DNA of 64,000 nucleotides, taken from NCBI GenBank assembly GCA_039105265.1, contig JAPFFF010000004.1, positions 6,677,501 through 6,741,500 on the forward strand, written 5' to 3'. This DNA is from Tritrichomonas musculus (Eukaryota; Parabasalia; Tritrichomonadida; Tritrichomonadidae). The notes beneath the pieces are model-generated. The model did not search any database and was not told where the DNA came from. It saw only the letters and a program-made list of their open reading frames with translations. Below, in pieces: positions 20,466 through 30,365 of this stretch (position 1 is its first letter; the number at the start of each line of letters is the position of its first letter). The translations under genes were made by a program, and so were the position numbers.

Positions 20466-21596
20466 ATGTCCAAATTCACTAAGAGAGCAGTTTCACCATT
20501 CCGATGTGATGTTGTTGGAAGCTTTTTAAGACCACAAGAACTCAAAGACGCACGTGCTAATTTTGCAGCAGGTAAAATCACTCGCGAACAATTAACAGAA
20601 GTTGAAGACCGTTGTATTATTGATCTTATCAAGAAAGAAGAGCAAGTTGGACTCACAGCTATTACAGATGGTGAATTCCGCAGAAGTTGGTGGCATCTTG
20701 ATTTCATGTGGGGATTCAATGGAGTTGAAAAAGCAGAATGCTTGCATCCAGTCAAATTCCAAGGTGAAGATATCCGTCCAGAAACAGCCCGAGTTGTTGG
20801 AAAGATCGATGGAAATAATCATCCATTTGTTGAACATTACAAATTTGTCAAATCCCACATTTCCCAAGGGTTACAAGCCAAGCAAACAATGCCAGCGCCA
20901 GCACAAACCTTCATTGAACTCCAATCAAATGAAAATCTAGAATATATTTTGAAATATTATCCGTCATTAGAAGCTTTCATTCCAGAACTAATCAAAGCTT
21001 ACAAAAAAGTTATCAATGACCTGTACAAAGCAGGATGCCGCATTGTACAGTTCGATGACTGCATGTGGGGAGGTTTGATTAATTGGCACGCTCATCCAGA
21101 ACACATTCCGCCTAATGTGAAAGGACTCGACCTTGACCAGGCTAAGCAAAACTTCCTTAATCTTAACAATGCAGTGATCGCTGGACTCCCACACGACTTG
21201 GTTATCCAAACTCACGTCTGCCGAGGAAATTATCACTCAACGTTGATGAACGCAGGCGGTTACGACTTCGTTGCTGATCCTCTGTTCTCAAAGGAGAACG
21301 TTTCTGCTTTCTTCCTCGAATACGACAATGACCGTTCGGGCGGATTCGAGCCACTGGCCAAAGTAGCCAAAGGAAAAGTTGTCGTTCTTGGCTTGATTAC
21401 ATCAAAGTCCGGAGAACTCGAAGACAAGCAGGCAATCATTAATAGAATCCATGAAGCTGCTAAATATGTTCCATTGGACAACCTTTGCCTCAGCCCACAG
21501 TGCGGATTTGCTTCTACTGAGGAAGGAAATATTCTTACTGAAGAGCAGCAATGGAATAAATTGAGATTAATTAAAGGAATTTCTGAGCAAGTATGA
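20466..21596 (+). CDS. YxjG/MetE-C-type cobalamin-independent methionine synthase family protein
   Basis: A 376-residue protein of the MetE C-terminal (catalytic TIM-barrel) family, close in length and motifs to the bacterial YxjG/YxjH group ('VGSFLRP' at the N-terminus, 'TDGEFRR.WW', 'RIVQFDD', 'THVCRGN', 'LSPQCGF'). MetE-type enzymes move a methyl group to homocysteine using a zinc held by His and Cys; the candidates here are His250, Cys252 and Cys346. The N-terminal half of full-length MetE is absent, as is normal for this group, so the methyl donor may differ from methyltetrahydropteroyl-polyglutamate. ATG at 20466 directly opens the conserved N-terminus. The gene is less AT-rich than its neighbours, especially at 21180-21500. 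A bacterial origin by lateral transfer is likely. Expected cytosolic role: methionine or sulfur-amino-acid metabolism. Confidence 0.92.
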   Translation: MSKFTKRAVSPFRCDVVGSFLRPQELKDARANFAAGKITREQLTEVEDRCIIDLIKKEEQVGLTAITDGEFRRSWWHLDFMWGFNGVEKAECLHPVKFQGEDIRPETARVVGKIDGNNHPFVEHYKFVKSHISQGLQAKQTMPAPAQTFIELQSNENLEYILKYYPSLEAFIPELIKAYKKVINDLYKAGCRIVQFDDCMWGGLINWHAHPEHIPPNVKGLDLDQAKQNFLNLNNAVIAGLPHDLVIQTHVCRGNYHSTLMNAGGYDFVADPLFSKENVSAFFLEYDNDRSGGFEPLAKVAKGKVVVLGLITSKSGELEDKQAIINRIHEAAKYVPLDNLCLSPQCGFASTEEGNILTEEQQWNKLRLIKGISEQV

Positions 21597-22035
21597 GCTT
21601 AAATAAATATTAAATATTGCTTCTTTTTTTTTTTAATCAACTTTTTGAATGATTTATATACAAAAAGTAAAATTTTAACAAAATTGTTCTTAAAATCAAA
21701 TTTTTAAATAATTTCTTCTGAAATTATGATTGATCAATCCACTCTACCAATTATGATTTTCAATCAATGCCATTTTCTGATTCATAATTGTGTCAAATCT
21801 GATATAAGTCTTCAAAATTACAAACCTAACAAGAAAACATAATACAATGATCATTTATTTATTGAGAATCTATATTTAAATATATATAATATATTAATTG
21901 AAATAATATTAAGGTTTGCATGGAGATATATGAAAAACATTAAAATTTTATGAAATTGGCCAATCTAAGGTGAAAATACATAATTATAAACTATTCAAAT
22001 TAATCTAAAATTCAAAATTTTTTTTGAAAAGCATT
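21597..22035. other. AT-rich spacer
   Basis: Between the MetE-type gene and the HECT relic. No gene recognised. Confidence 0.4.
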
Positions 22036-22266
22036 TGCACTATTGCCAATTGCATAAAAGATGTTATTATTTGATGATTTTAGTGTAATCAAAAACTCGC
22101 ATGTTACAATGAAATGCAACTTGTTGAATGAGACGTTATATCAAAGAAAGTTTCTGATACAAATCTTTCAATAATCCATCAGAATTGAAGTCATTTAGAT
22201 CATTTTCATTTCCAATTTGAACAATTTCATTGATAATTTTAGTTGTCATATCTAATGTTTCTAGTT
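22036..22266 (-). pseudogene. Old decayed fragment of a HECT-family gene
   Basis: Aligns with 10544-10774 of the HECT-type gene: shared blocks include 'GATGATTT.AGTGTAATCAAA', 'ACAAATCTTTCAATAAT' and 'ACAATTTCATTGATAA.TTT'. It carries many substitutions, a deletion of about 18 bases near 22198, an insertion near 22105 and no open frame. It covers the same internal region as the fresh copy at 3894-4450, but its higher divergence shows a separate, much older event (or derivation from another paralogue). Confidence 0.75.
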
Positions 22267-22479
22267 GTGAATATTTAAATATCGATCTTAGATTAAATAA
22301 ATATTTTTAATAGGTGACTATTACAAATTAAGTAATAATTAGAATTTATTTGAAGATAAAATAAAAACATAAAAATTTTATGAAATTGTTAATAAAGGTC
22401 AAATTTAAAAATTTTAAAGGCTAAAAAAAATAAACTATTGAAATTTAGTCAGTGGTCAAATATTATTTTTAATAAAAAG
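22267..22479. other. Upstream region of the discoidin-type gene
   Basis: AT-rich; probably includes the promoter. Nothing specific recognised. Confidence 0.35.
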
Positions 22480-24849
22480 ATGTCTGATCAAGTGATTGAT
22501 TTGGAAATAATGGATGATATTGAAGAAGAAGAAATAAGGATCATTTATAAAGGGAAGAAAGAAAAGAATAATAATAAGGAAGAAGAAATCATCGAACTGA
22601 AAACAAACAAAAATGAATTTCTCAAGAAATTTCGATATTTCAAACGACGAAATAAAGAAATTGAACAAGAAGAAGAAATCTTCATTCATGACAGCTTTTA
22701 TACTTCTACATTCAAAGCAGCAATTGAATCATTGAACCGGAAAACAGTTGAAGTTGGCGAGAATAACTATGAAGAACTTCTTTTGATCAGTGATAAATAT
22801 GAATATATTGAATTAAGTCGGACTATTCATAAATTCATTGAAGAACGCCCAGATCTTGAACGAATTCTTTCGAAATTCAAAATAGGATCCAACAAAGAAA
22901 AACAATCTAACACAGAAGAAGAAGAAGATGAAGAAGAATACAGAGATTATGGAGAAGAACCAGAAAATAAAGAAGAAGAAATGATTGCGAGTCATTTGGA
23001 TTTCTTTCTTGAACGAGGATTACTGAAGAGAATGAAAATTCATCGTCTTTTACGAATCCTGAATTCTAAATCACGAGTTGTTCATAATCATCACGCATTA
23101 TTTGAATTCATCAAAGAAATAATTAAAGAAAGAAATCAAAATCACAATCAAAAATTTAAGAATCAAGACAAAGACAAAGAATATTTTGATATGCTTTTTG
23201 GAACACTTGATTATTCAGAAATGACGATTTCAGAAATTGAATATGTCATCAACAGTGAATATTATTCGAATGTCTTCCAACCAAAACACAGTGAAATTGC
23301 AATGAAAACTATTATTGAGAGTATGAATAAGAGTGAATCAAAAATAGAAGAACTAGAAGATAAGATTAAGACTCTTTCAAATAAACTTGAAGAACATATT
23401 TTAAATAGTGAACAAGAAGAATCTCAACGAATACATCAAATAGAAACTATTGAAGAAAAAATAAACAAAGAATCAATAAATATGAAAAATATAATAGATG
23501 ATATTTCACGCAAAATAGAAAATAACAAAGAAACAAATCAAAATTTGCTAAATAAACAAGAACACGAAATATCGCAAATCAAAGAAAAGCAATTGGTAGG
23601 TTTTTCTAATATAAATCAAGTTATTGAAGGAATTAGAAACAAGATTAATGAAATTGAAGTTAACGAAGAAATAAATAGAAACAATCAAAGCAAGCGAGAT
23701 GAAGAAATATCACAAATTAAAGAAAAGCAATTGATAGATATTTCTAATATAAATCAAGTTATTGAAGGAATAAGAAACAAGATTAATGAAATTGAAGAAA
23801 TCAATAAGAAAGAAAACAAATCACAACAGAAAGATATTTCAGAAATAAGAAATATAATTTTTCGACTTGAAGAACAGAAATCAGCAAAAGAAATTACAAT
23901 GAATGCATCAGGAAAATTTCATCCATTTACGAGTGAAATAAATTCACATACAGATGGAATTCTCTGTTGCTTGAAGAAGAATGAGAAGAGTCCATTCAAA
24001 CATTTATTTATTGCATCACAATCATCAGGTGACATCTACAACTTGATCGATCCAAACACAAAAGATGACTTTCAAATATATGGTATTGGTGGATTTATTG
24101 AAATTGAATTACAAGAACCAGTTGATATCACAGGAATCAAAATATTTTCATCAGATAGCTACTTCCCAAAAACACTTGATATTGAAATAAATGATAAACT
24201 AATTCAAAACATTAAAGAAACGAAAGAACTTAACGGCCAAAATCAATCTATGACGATTGATGTTAAATATAACAAAACTCGAAAAATTCGAATCACCAAT
24301 CAAGGAAAGAACTGGAACAATGGTGACAATAGCATTAATATTAAACGCATTGAGCTTTTATCAAATGATGCCAGATATTTACGAGGAGTTTTTTCAACAC
24401 TAGTTTATGAGAATGAAGATCATGATCCACACAAATGTCCAGTAATCATGTCTTCATCAAATTTTGATTTCAACAAATTCCATTTAATTGATTCTCAAAA
24501 AAACATTTCCACATATTCAAGTGAGCATTCATGGTTTCAAATTGAATTCACAGAAGGAAGAGCAGTTCTTTTTGGATTCAGATTAAAAAAGTGTAAAGCA
24601 AGAAAACTGAAAAGTTACAAAATTATATGCACCGATGATAAGAATAAGCCTGAAGAATTATGGACAACATTGATTGAAATGGATGAGCGAAGAGAAGATG
24701 AACACAAGCAACTTGACATATATGAATTTTCACAGCCAAGTCCTCCAACGAAATATGTCAGATTAATCCAAACTGGATCAAACTGGAGTAATACCTTGAA
24801 CTTAAAGTTTTATCATTTTGATCTTTTTGGGAATTATTTAATCACATGA
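22480..24849 (+). CDS. BTB-like / coiled-coil / tandem F5/8-type (discoidin-like) protein
   Basis: About 789 residues from the ATG at 22480 (upstream frame opens only with TTG). Order of parts: an acidic, degenerate BTB-like segment (about 15-125; 'HDSFYTSTFKAAIESL', then 'LISDKYEYIELSRTIHKF'), a BACK-like helical part, and a long charged coiled coil (about 285-470) with a tandem unit containing 'INQVIEGIRNKINEIE'. Two discoidin-like domains follow (about 480-630 and 640-785), with 'FIEIELQEPVDITGIKIFSS' and 'WFQIEFTEGRAVLFGFRLKK' strands. Proteins of this architecture are a multicopy family in trichomonads. Discoidin folds bind sugars or lipids and BTB domains mediate protein contacts; no role is proven. 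No signal peptide is visible. A partial pseudogene copy lies at 6905-8405. Confidence 0.85.
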   Translation: MSDQVIDLEIMDDIEEEEIRIIYKGKKEKNNNKEEEIIELKTNKNEFLKKFRYFKRRNKEIEQEEEIFIHDSFYTSTFKAAIESLNRKTVEVGENNYEELLLISDKYEYIELSRTIHKFIEERPDLERILSKFKIGSNKEKQSNTEEEEDEEEYRDYGEEPENKEEEMIASHLDFFLERGLLKRMKIHRLLRILNSKSRVVHNHHALFEFIKEIIKERNQNHNQKFKNQDKDKEYFDMLFGTLDYSEMTISEIEYVINSEYYSNVFQPKHSEIAMKTIIESMNKSESKIEELEDKIKTLSNKLEEHILNSEQEESQRIHQIETIEEKINKESINMKNIIDDISRKIENNKETNQNLLNKQEHEISQIKEKQLVGFSNINQVIEGIRNKINEIEVNEEINRNNQSKRDEEISQIKEKQLIDISNINQVIEGIRNKINEIEEINKKENKSQQKDISEIRNIIFRLEEQKSAKEITMNASGKFHPFTSEINSHTDGILCCLKKNEKSPFKHLFIASQSSGDIYNLIDPNTKDDFQIYGIGGFIEIELQEPVDITGIKIFSSDSYFPKTLDIEINDKLIQNIKETKELNGQNQSMTIDVKYNKTRKIRITNQGKNWNNGDNSINIKRIELLSNDARYLRGVFSTLVYENEDHDPHKCPVIMSSSNFDFNKFHLIDSQKNISTYSSEHSWFQIEFTEGRAVLFGFRLKKCKARKLKSYKIICTDDKNKPEELWTTLIEMDERREDEHKQLDIYEFSQPSPPTKYVRLIQTGSNWSNTLNLKFYHFDLFGNYLIT

Positions 24850-24948
24850 AATATTTATGATATATTTAAAAAACAAAAATATTATTATTTATGCAATTGC
24901 ATTAAATAATTCTAACTAAAAATTTTATTTTAAAAAAAAATTTTTTTA

Positions 24949-27612
24949 TTATTTCAATTTAAAATGATCTCTTAAGTTCACAGGAATCATTAAGAAAGCA
25001 TTATCACAGCCTTCAATTTTCCTTTTAGCAATTGAGTGAAACTGAGAGTTTTCGTCAATTTCAATCAAGTTGATAAATTGATGAACGCAGAAAGATTCTT
25101 CACCAAAGAAAGCAATCCGAGGTGGAAAATGAATACTTTGTAATGAAGTATTGTAAAAAGCATATTTTCCAATTACTTGAAGCATTGAATCTGATTCAAA
25201 TTCAATTTTCTGAAGCTTCTCACAAATGTAAAAAGCGCCTTCACAAATTTGTGTGACCTGTGATGGAATTGTCACATTTGTAACGGATGAGTGAGACAAA
25301 GCATAAGGCTCAATTTGCTTAATAAATGGCGGAATTATGACGGTTTCGATATTTCGACTTACAAAAGCGAGTGAATCAAACTCGTCACTTTTTTCATCAA
25401 TTTTTCCAACAACAAAAATTTCATTGAAATTTTTGTAATGTTTATTGTTTGGCATTACTGTCACTTTTTTCAGTTTTGGCACCCCTTTGCACCATCCCTT
25501 TTTAAGTGTTGAAACACTTGCTGGAATAACGAGACTTTCAATCGCTGAAAAATAAAAGGCTCTTTCACCGACTGTTTGAAGCAATGAATCGGATGAATAG
25601 TCAACGAATTTCAGAGCTTTACACCAGGAAAGACAACCTTCAGGCAAATCTGTCACATGAGGAGGAAGAAATATCCTTTCAATAAATGTTTCAAGCAAGG
25701 CGCACTCGCCGATTATTTGAAGTTGAGAATCTGGCAAAATTTCAAACTTTAGAAGCTGCATGCAATGCGCAAATGCGTATTCGCCAATGCGAGTCACGTG
25801 TGAAGGAATGGTGATGCTTTCAAGCAACGAACGAGAAAATGAATGAGGTCCGATAATTTTTATAAATGATGGAATTTCGACGGTTTTAAGATCACGACGA
25901 GCAAAAAGAAGAACATCAAAAATGTCACTTTTTATGTCACTTTTTCCAATAATGAAAGTATCGTTATAATTTTTAATATTTTCAATTTCCCTCGGCATGA
26001 TTGTGAATTTTGTTAGTTGGTACAGTTCATTGCACCATCCGCTTTTGAGCTCACGAACACTCGAAGGAATGATGATGGTTTCAATCATGGATGAATAAAA
26101 GGCCCTTTTTTCTATCGTTTCAATTTCTGAGTCTTCTGAAAATTCGACTTTTTTAAGACTGTCACACCAAGAAAAAGTGTCATTATAAATTGTTTTTATG
26201 TGTTTTGGAATGAAAAATATTGTAATTGAAGAATGAATGAATGCTCTTTTCTCTATCGTTTGAAGTTCAGAATTAATTGGAATGATCACATGTTGTAAAT
26301 TTTTGCATGAATAAAAAGATTCTTCGCCAATCGATTTCACGTGTTTTGGAATGAAAATGCTTTCTATTGAAACGTCAGAAAAAGCTTCTTTTTCAATTAT
26401 TTGTAGCTCAGAATTTGCTGGAATTTCAACGTTTTGAAGCATTTCACAGAAAAGAAAAGCGCCTTCACAAATATGTGTGACATGAGGTGGAATAACAACT
26501 TTTTCAATTGATGACTCAGAAAAAGCAAAAGGTGCAATTTTTTTAACATTTGACGGAATTGTGACGTTTTCAATATCTCGGCACGCAAAAACAACAACAT
26601 CAAATTCGTCACTTTTTTCATCAGATTTGCCAATAATCAATTTGTCATCAATCAATTTGAAATGCTGATTATTTAGCATTATTTTCACTTCATTTAAACT
26701 TGTTGTTTCACTGCACCAACCGTCTTCTAATTCACAAACTTTTGAAGGAATGAAAAGGCTTTCAATTTTAGTTCCACAAAAAGCGTTTTTCTCAATTCTT
26801 CTCAATTCTGAGTCAGTCGAAATTTCAATATTACAAAGCTCGTTACATCCAGAAAAAGCTCCTTCACAAAAAGTTTCTACATGAGAGGGAATCGAGATCT
26901 TTGTAATCAAAGAAGATGAAAACGCATAGGATCCAATATGCTTAACAAATGGAGGAATTGTCACGCTTTTCAATTCTCTGCTTGCAAATACTAAAACATC
27001 AAACTCGTCACTTTTTAAATCAGACTTTCCAATGACAAATTTTTCTTCAAAATTTTTTATATTTTCAACTCCATTTTGAATGACTGTCACTTTTTTTAAA
27101 TATTTGGTTGCGTTGCACCATCCTTTGCTGAGTTCACTAACACTCGATGGAATTGTCATTTCTACAAGTGATGAGTTAGAAAATGCGTTTCTTTCAATTG
27201 TGTAAAGTTCTGAATTTGATTCAAAATTTAATTTATCAAGTAATTCGCACCAGTTGAATGTATTCTCACAAATTTTCGTGATATGGAATGGAATCGTAAT
27301 GCTCTCAATTGTGGAACTTTTGAATGCTTCTTTTTCTATTATTCGAAGTTCTGAATCTGGCGGAAATCTAATGGATTCAATTGTTTCTGAATCACTGAAT
27401 GAATTTTCTTTTATACCTGTAATAATGAATTCTTGTGATTCATAAATGATTGAGCGTGGTATGAAAACATCCCCAATAATTAAATCGTTATCACTTACAG
27501 AAGCTGTTTTTTCAGTTTCATTTAAAGTAAAGAATAGATTCCCTATTTTAACTTTTTTGTATTGCTGGTCCAAATTCTTATTTTCTGAATTTGATTTCGG
27601 GATAGTGAGCAT
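24949..27612 (-). CDS. BspA-like leucine-rich repeat (LRR_5) protein
   Basis: An 887-residue protein of LRR_5 repeats ('IPSHVTRIGEYAFAHCMQL' type) after a roughly 65-residue N-terminal part. Four copies of a non-LRR hinge, beginning 'GWC' near residues 164, 297, 524 and 703, carry 'IIGKSD.KSDEFDV..FA.RD' and lead back into the LRR pattern; intervals vary because the number of LRRs between hinges varies. Same architecture and same C-terminal 'LMIP' motif as the gene at 549-3404, but clearly diverged. No signal peptide or membrane anchor visible. Family members in trichomonads are candidate surface or adhesion proteins, yet location is not shown here. Ends about 100 bases from the 3' end of the convergent discoidin-type gene. 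Confidence 0.92.
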   Translation of the reverse strand: MLTIPKSNSENKNLDQQYKKVKIGNLFFTLNETEKTASVSDNDLIIGDVFIPRSIIYESQEFIITGIKENSFSDSETIESIRFPPDSELRIIEKEAFKSSTIESITIPFHITKICENTFNWCELLDKLNFESNSELYTIERNAFSNSSLVEMTIPSSVSELSKGWCNATKYLKKVTVIQNGVENIKNFEEKFVIGKSDLKSDEFDVLVFASRELKSVTIPPFVKHIGSYAFSSSLITKISIPSHVETFCEGAFSGCNELCNIEISTDSELRRIEKNAFCGTKIESLFIPSKVCELEDGWCSETTSLNEVKIMLNNQHFKLIDDKLIIGKSDEKSDEFDVVVFACRDIENVTIPSNVKKIAPFAFSESSIEKVVIPPHVTHICEGAFLFCEMLQNVEIPANSELQIIEKEAFSDVSIESIFIPKHVKSIGEESFYSCKNLQHVIIPINSELQTIEKRAFIHSSITIFFIPKHIKTIYNDTFSWCDSLKKVEFSEDSEIETIEKRAFYSSMIETIIIPSSVRELKSGWCNELYQLTKFTIMPREIENIKNYNDTFIIGKSDIKSDIFDVLLFARRDLKTVEIPSFIKIIGPHSFSRSLLESITIPSHVTRIGEYAFAHCMQLLKFEILPDSQLQIIGECALLETFIERIFLPPHVTDLPEGCLSWCKALKFVDYSSDSLLQTVGERAFYFSAIESLVIPASVSTLKKGWCKGVPKLKKVTVMPNNKHYKNFNEIFVVGKIDEKSDEFDSLAFVSRNIETVIIPPFIKQIEPYALSHSSVTNVTIPSQVTQICEGAFYICEKLQKIEFESDSMLQVIGKYAFYNTSLQSIHFPPRIAFFGEESFCVHQFINLIEIDENSQFHSIAKRKIEGCDNAFLMIPVNLRDHFKLK

Positions 27613-27904
27613 TTAAGATATTAAAATAAATATCTCAAAAAGTTATAGCGTAAATATAATAATTGTGAAGTTTACATTTTATTGGTAAGAATCAATACAA
27701 AATAAAATGATTCAAATGTTTTACACCAATATAACGTTTTACATAAATAAATTATATGATTCATCATGTATCGATGACATTAAAATTGAATGAAAGAAGA
27801 AATTTATCATAAATGTTATTTCAAATAAGATTTATATTACTTAAAAAAAAGAATATTTTAGATGATATAATTAATAGAAACAATAAAATTCTTTAATTAT
27901 TCAA
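27613..27904. other. Spacer between two minus-strand genes
   Basis: Upstream of the BspA-like gene and downstream of the DUF4419 gene. AT-rich, no gene recognised. Confidence 0.4.
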
Positions 27905-29005
27905 TTATTTGTTCCAACCATTTGGTATTCTTCTTCCGTATACATTTTTATTTTCTGGCTTTTTTCTAATAATCCATCCGATTTCTGGTTTCATACTTAA
28001 TGTTTTTTCATCTTGTTTCATTCCAACAAATCCAGCCAAAAATTCACATTTGATAGGTTCAATCTTTGATTCATCTTGTCCTGGGTGATCTAATATTTTC
28101 AAATCAAATGGAACTGTTAACATTTCACTTGGCATTTGTGTTTTCGTGAAAATTTTTCCATTTGTATAACCACCATTATCGTTGTAAGGGAAAAAGTTTG
28201 TGAACCAACCGTCAACATATCCAGGATCATATAAACCATTATCATCTTTGATTTTAATCATTTGAAGCCAGAATTCTCTATCAACATTTCCTTTCTTTGT
28301 TTCAATGATTTTATTGATGATTGGTGCCACTTTTTCAATCCAAAACTCGAGTTTATACTTCTTCAAATCTTCGAGTTTTTGTTTTATTTTCTGCCAATCT
28401 TCAACAGAACCTTCAATTGTAACGTATGGCAAACCGCAACCGCCCATCAAAACTTTGTATTTGAAGTAGTGTTTCAAAGCAGACATGATGCTGATCTGGC
28501 CAACTGCCAGCGAGACTTGTGTTGTTGTTGTGAAGTCTGGTGTCAATGTATCAGTGATGTTTTTGCCAGTGAATTCTGTGATTTGCTCGACAAAGGAAGG
28601 AAAGATCGTCATCCAATCTTCGGCTGTTGCTTCGAAAACATTCAAATCGAGTCTTTCAACGGTCAGCTCTTTCTGCCCGTCGAAATTGACGAACATGTGC
28701 CTGAGCTCTTCAGCATGGCCACAAACGTGGTATGAGAAGCCTTGGACAATGAGAAGCCAAATGATGTCAGGCGATATTGTGATTGGTCTGTGATTCTTGT
28801 ATGCATCGAGGTATCCTTGGTATACTGGATGATCTTTGTAATCAAAAATGATTTTTTCATCAAGCTTCATTGATGATGAGAATATTTTGCCATACATATC
28901 TTCCACTGACTCAATGCTATCGCCAACTGGATTTATGTCTATTTGTGTCATGTTCTTTTTCTCTGTTTCAAGAGGAATGGTTATTGATTCGTATGTCGCT
29001 TCCAT
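27905..29005 (-). CDS. DUF4419 family protein
   Basis: A 366-residue protein. The run 'ITISPDIIWLLIVQGFSYHV' followed by 'HAEELRHMFVNFDGQKEL' is the hallmark of the DUF4419 family, found in fungi, amoebae and other eukaryotes. 'EDWMTIFPSFVEQI' and 'TTTTQVSLAVGQISIMSALKHYFKY' also fit, as do 'GCGLPYVTIEGSVEDWQ' and 'VDGWFTNFFPY'. Length is typical of a full domain. Its function is unknown; no signal peptide or membrane segment is visible. ATG at 29005 precedes a short variable N-terminus. Slightly less AT-rich in the middle than its surroundings. Confidence 0.9.
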   Translation of the reverse strand: MEATYESITIPLETEKKNMTQIDINPVGDSIESVEDMYGKIFSSSMKLDEKIIFDYKDHPVYQGYLDAYKNHRPITISPDIIWLLIVQGFSYHVCGHAEELRHMFVNFDGQKELTVERLDLNVFEATAEDWMTIFPSFVEQITEFTGKNITDTLTPDFTTTTQVSLAVGQISIMSALKHYFKYKVLMGGCGLPYVTIEGSVEDWQKIKQKLEDLKKYKLEFWIEKVAPIINKIIETKKGNVDREFWLQMIKIKDDNGLYDPGYVDGWFTNFFPYNDNGGYTNGKIFTKTQMPSEMLTVPFDLKILDHPGQDESKIEPIKCEFLAGFVGMKQDEKTLSMKPEIGWIIRKKPENKNVYGRRIPNGWNK

Positions 29006-29252
29006 TGGTTTATTTAAATAATGAAATGAAATAAATCAATATATATAAAAAAGATGTTAAAATTTTTGGTGTCAATTTTTTATAATTGGTCAAATTATAA
29101 TTTTTTGAAAAATTTTATAAAATTTCTGAAAGGTCAAATAATAATAAAATATGACAGGGCACTTAAAAATGCAATTTCAGTTTGTTAATTTGAAGAAATA
29201 AATAATTACAAAATTAAGGGTGTACTCTACTCAATTATTTCTTTTCAAATTT

Positions 29253-29296
<44 letters not shown>

Positions 29297-29994
29297 GAAA
29301 ATCAGAGGTATTCATGTTAAGTGACTTAACGTCTTTTTGAATTTTTCCAATCTCATTATTTCCATCAATATTAAGTTATATGCATTCAAATCAATAATTT
29401 TTAATTGGTTGCTCGATATAATCATTTTGAAAATGTCTTACACTGTTTATTTAAAAAAAAATTAATCTGATATATCTTTAATATTTCATTCAATCTTTAT
29501 AATTTTTAAAAATTCCAAATATATTTATATTAATACACATAAGATTAATTAAATTATTAGATTTTTCAAATTAAATTAGATTAATAAACAGAAATAAAAA
29601 GAAATTAAAATTTTTTTCATATATAAACTTATCATATCTTTTTTTTTTCAGCCTAGAATTTTATATAATACTTTTCCATATGATATTTTATTATATGTAT
29701 TAATGTATATGTTGGTGCTTAAGATATTTATACGCTTAATTTTGAGAAAAAATGGTTTTGATTTTAATGGCTTATTTTAATGGTGTAAAATGTCATAAAA
29801 AGAGTTGAAAATATGTATTTCAAGAAATAAGAAAGTATTCAAGTATATATATCACTAAACATATTTAACGTATTTTGAATATTATTGTATTTTATTTTTT
29901 ATTGTAAAAATAAAATGATTAATCAAGATATTTTAATTGATTAATTTAAAATATATTAATGCAATATTTATTTTATTTCATTCAATATATAAAC
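29006..29994. repeat. Gene-free AT-rich region with a 40-base poly-A run
   Basis: No coding sequence. Contains an uninterrupted run of 40 A at 29254-29293, a TTAAGGGTGTA motif at 29214-29224, a CAGAGGTATTCATG motif at 29303-29316 that recurs inverted at 32179-32192, and a small palindrome GTTAAGTGACTTAAC just after it. The rest is low-complexity. Confidence 0.6.
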
Positions 29995-30357
29995 AACGGT
30001 ACTGCGATCGGATGTAAAGTGTCAAAAATATTTAAAAAACTGTAATAATCGAAACAAACCAAATATATAAATAGAACACATTATATATAATAACTTATTA
30101 AAATATTGGAAGGATTTTCTAATTTGATTTGGAGATTTATGTTCATTAAATTTGAATGAAAAACTCATTTTATCCATTCAAAAAAAATTTTTTCATATGG
30201 TATATCTATAAAATTGAAAATTTACTTCCAAATTTCATTATAAAATTTGATTTTATATTATATAAAATTAACTGTTATATAATTTTTTTAGGCACTTCCA
30301 GGTTATTTAATTTTGCTCTCAATTTTTTGACACTTTACATCCGATTGCAGTACCGTT
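29995..30357. mobile_element. MITE with 34-bp inverted repeats and 8-bp target duplication
   Basis: 363 bp. The left end starts 'AACGGTACTGCGATCGGATG' and the reverse complement of the right end starts 'AACGGTACTGCAATCGGATG'; about 34 bases match with one difference. The element is flanked by a perfect 8-bp direct repeat ATATAAAC (29987-29994 and 30358-30365). No transposase. A 70-codon frame inside is AT-rich noise. The target-duplication length suggests a hAT-type mobilising transposase. Confidence 0.9.
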
Positions 30358-30365
30358 ATATAAAC

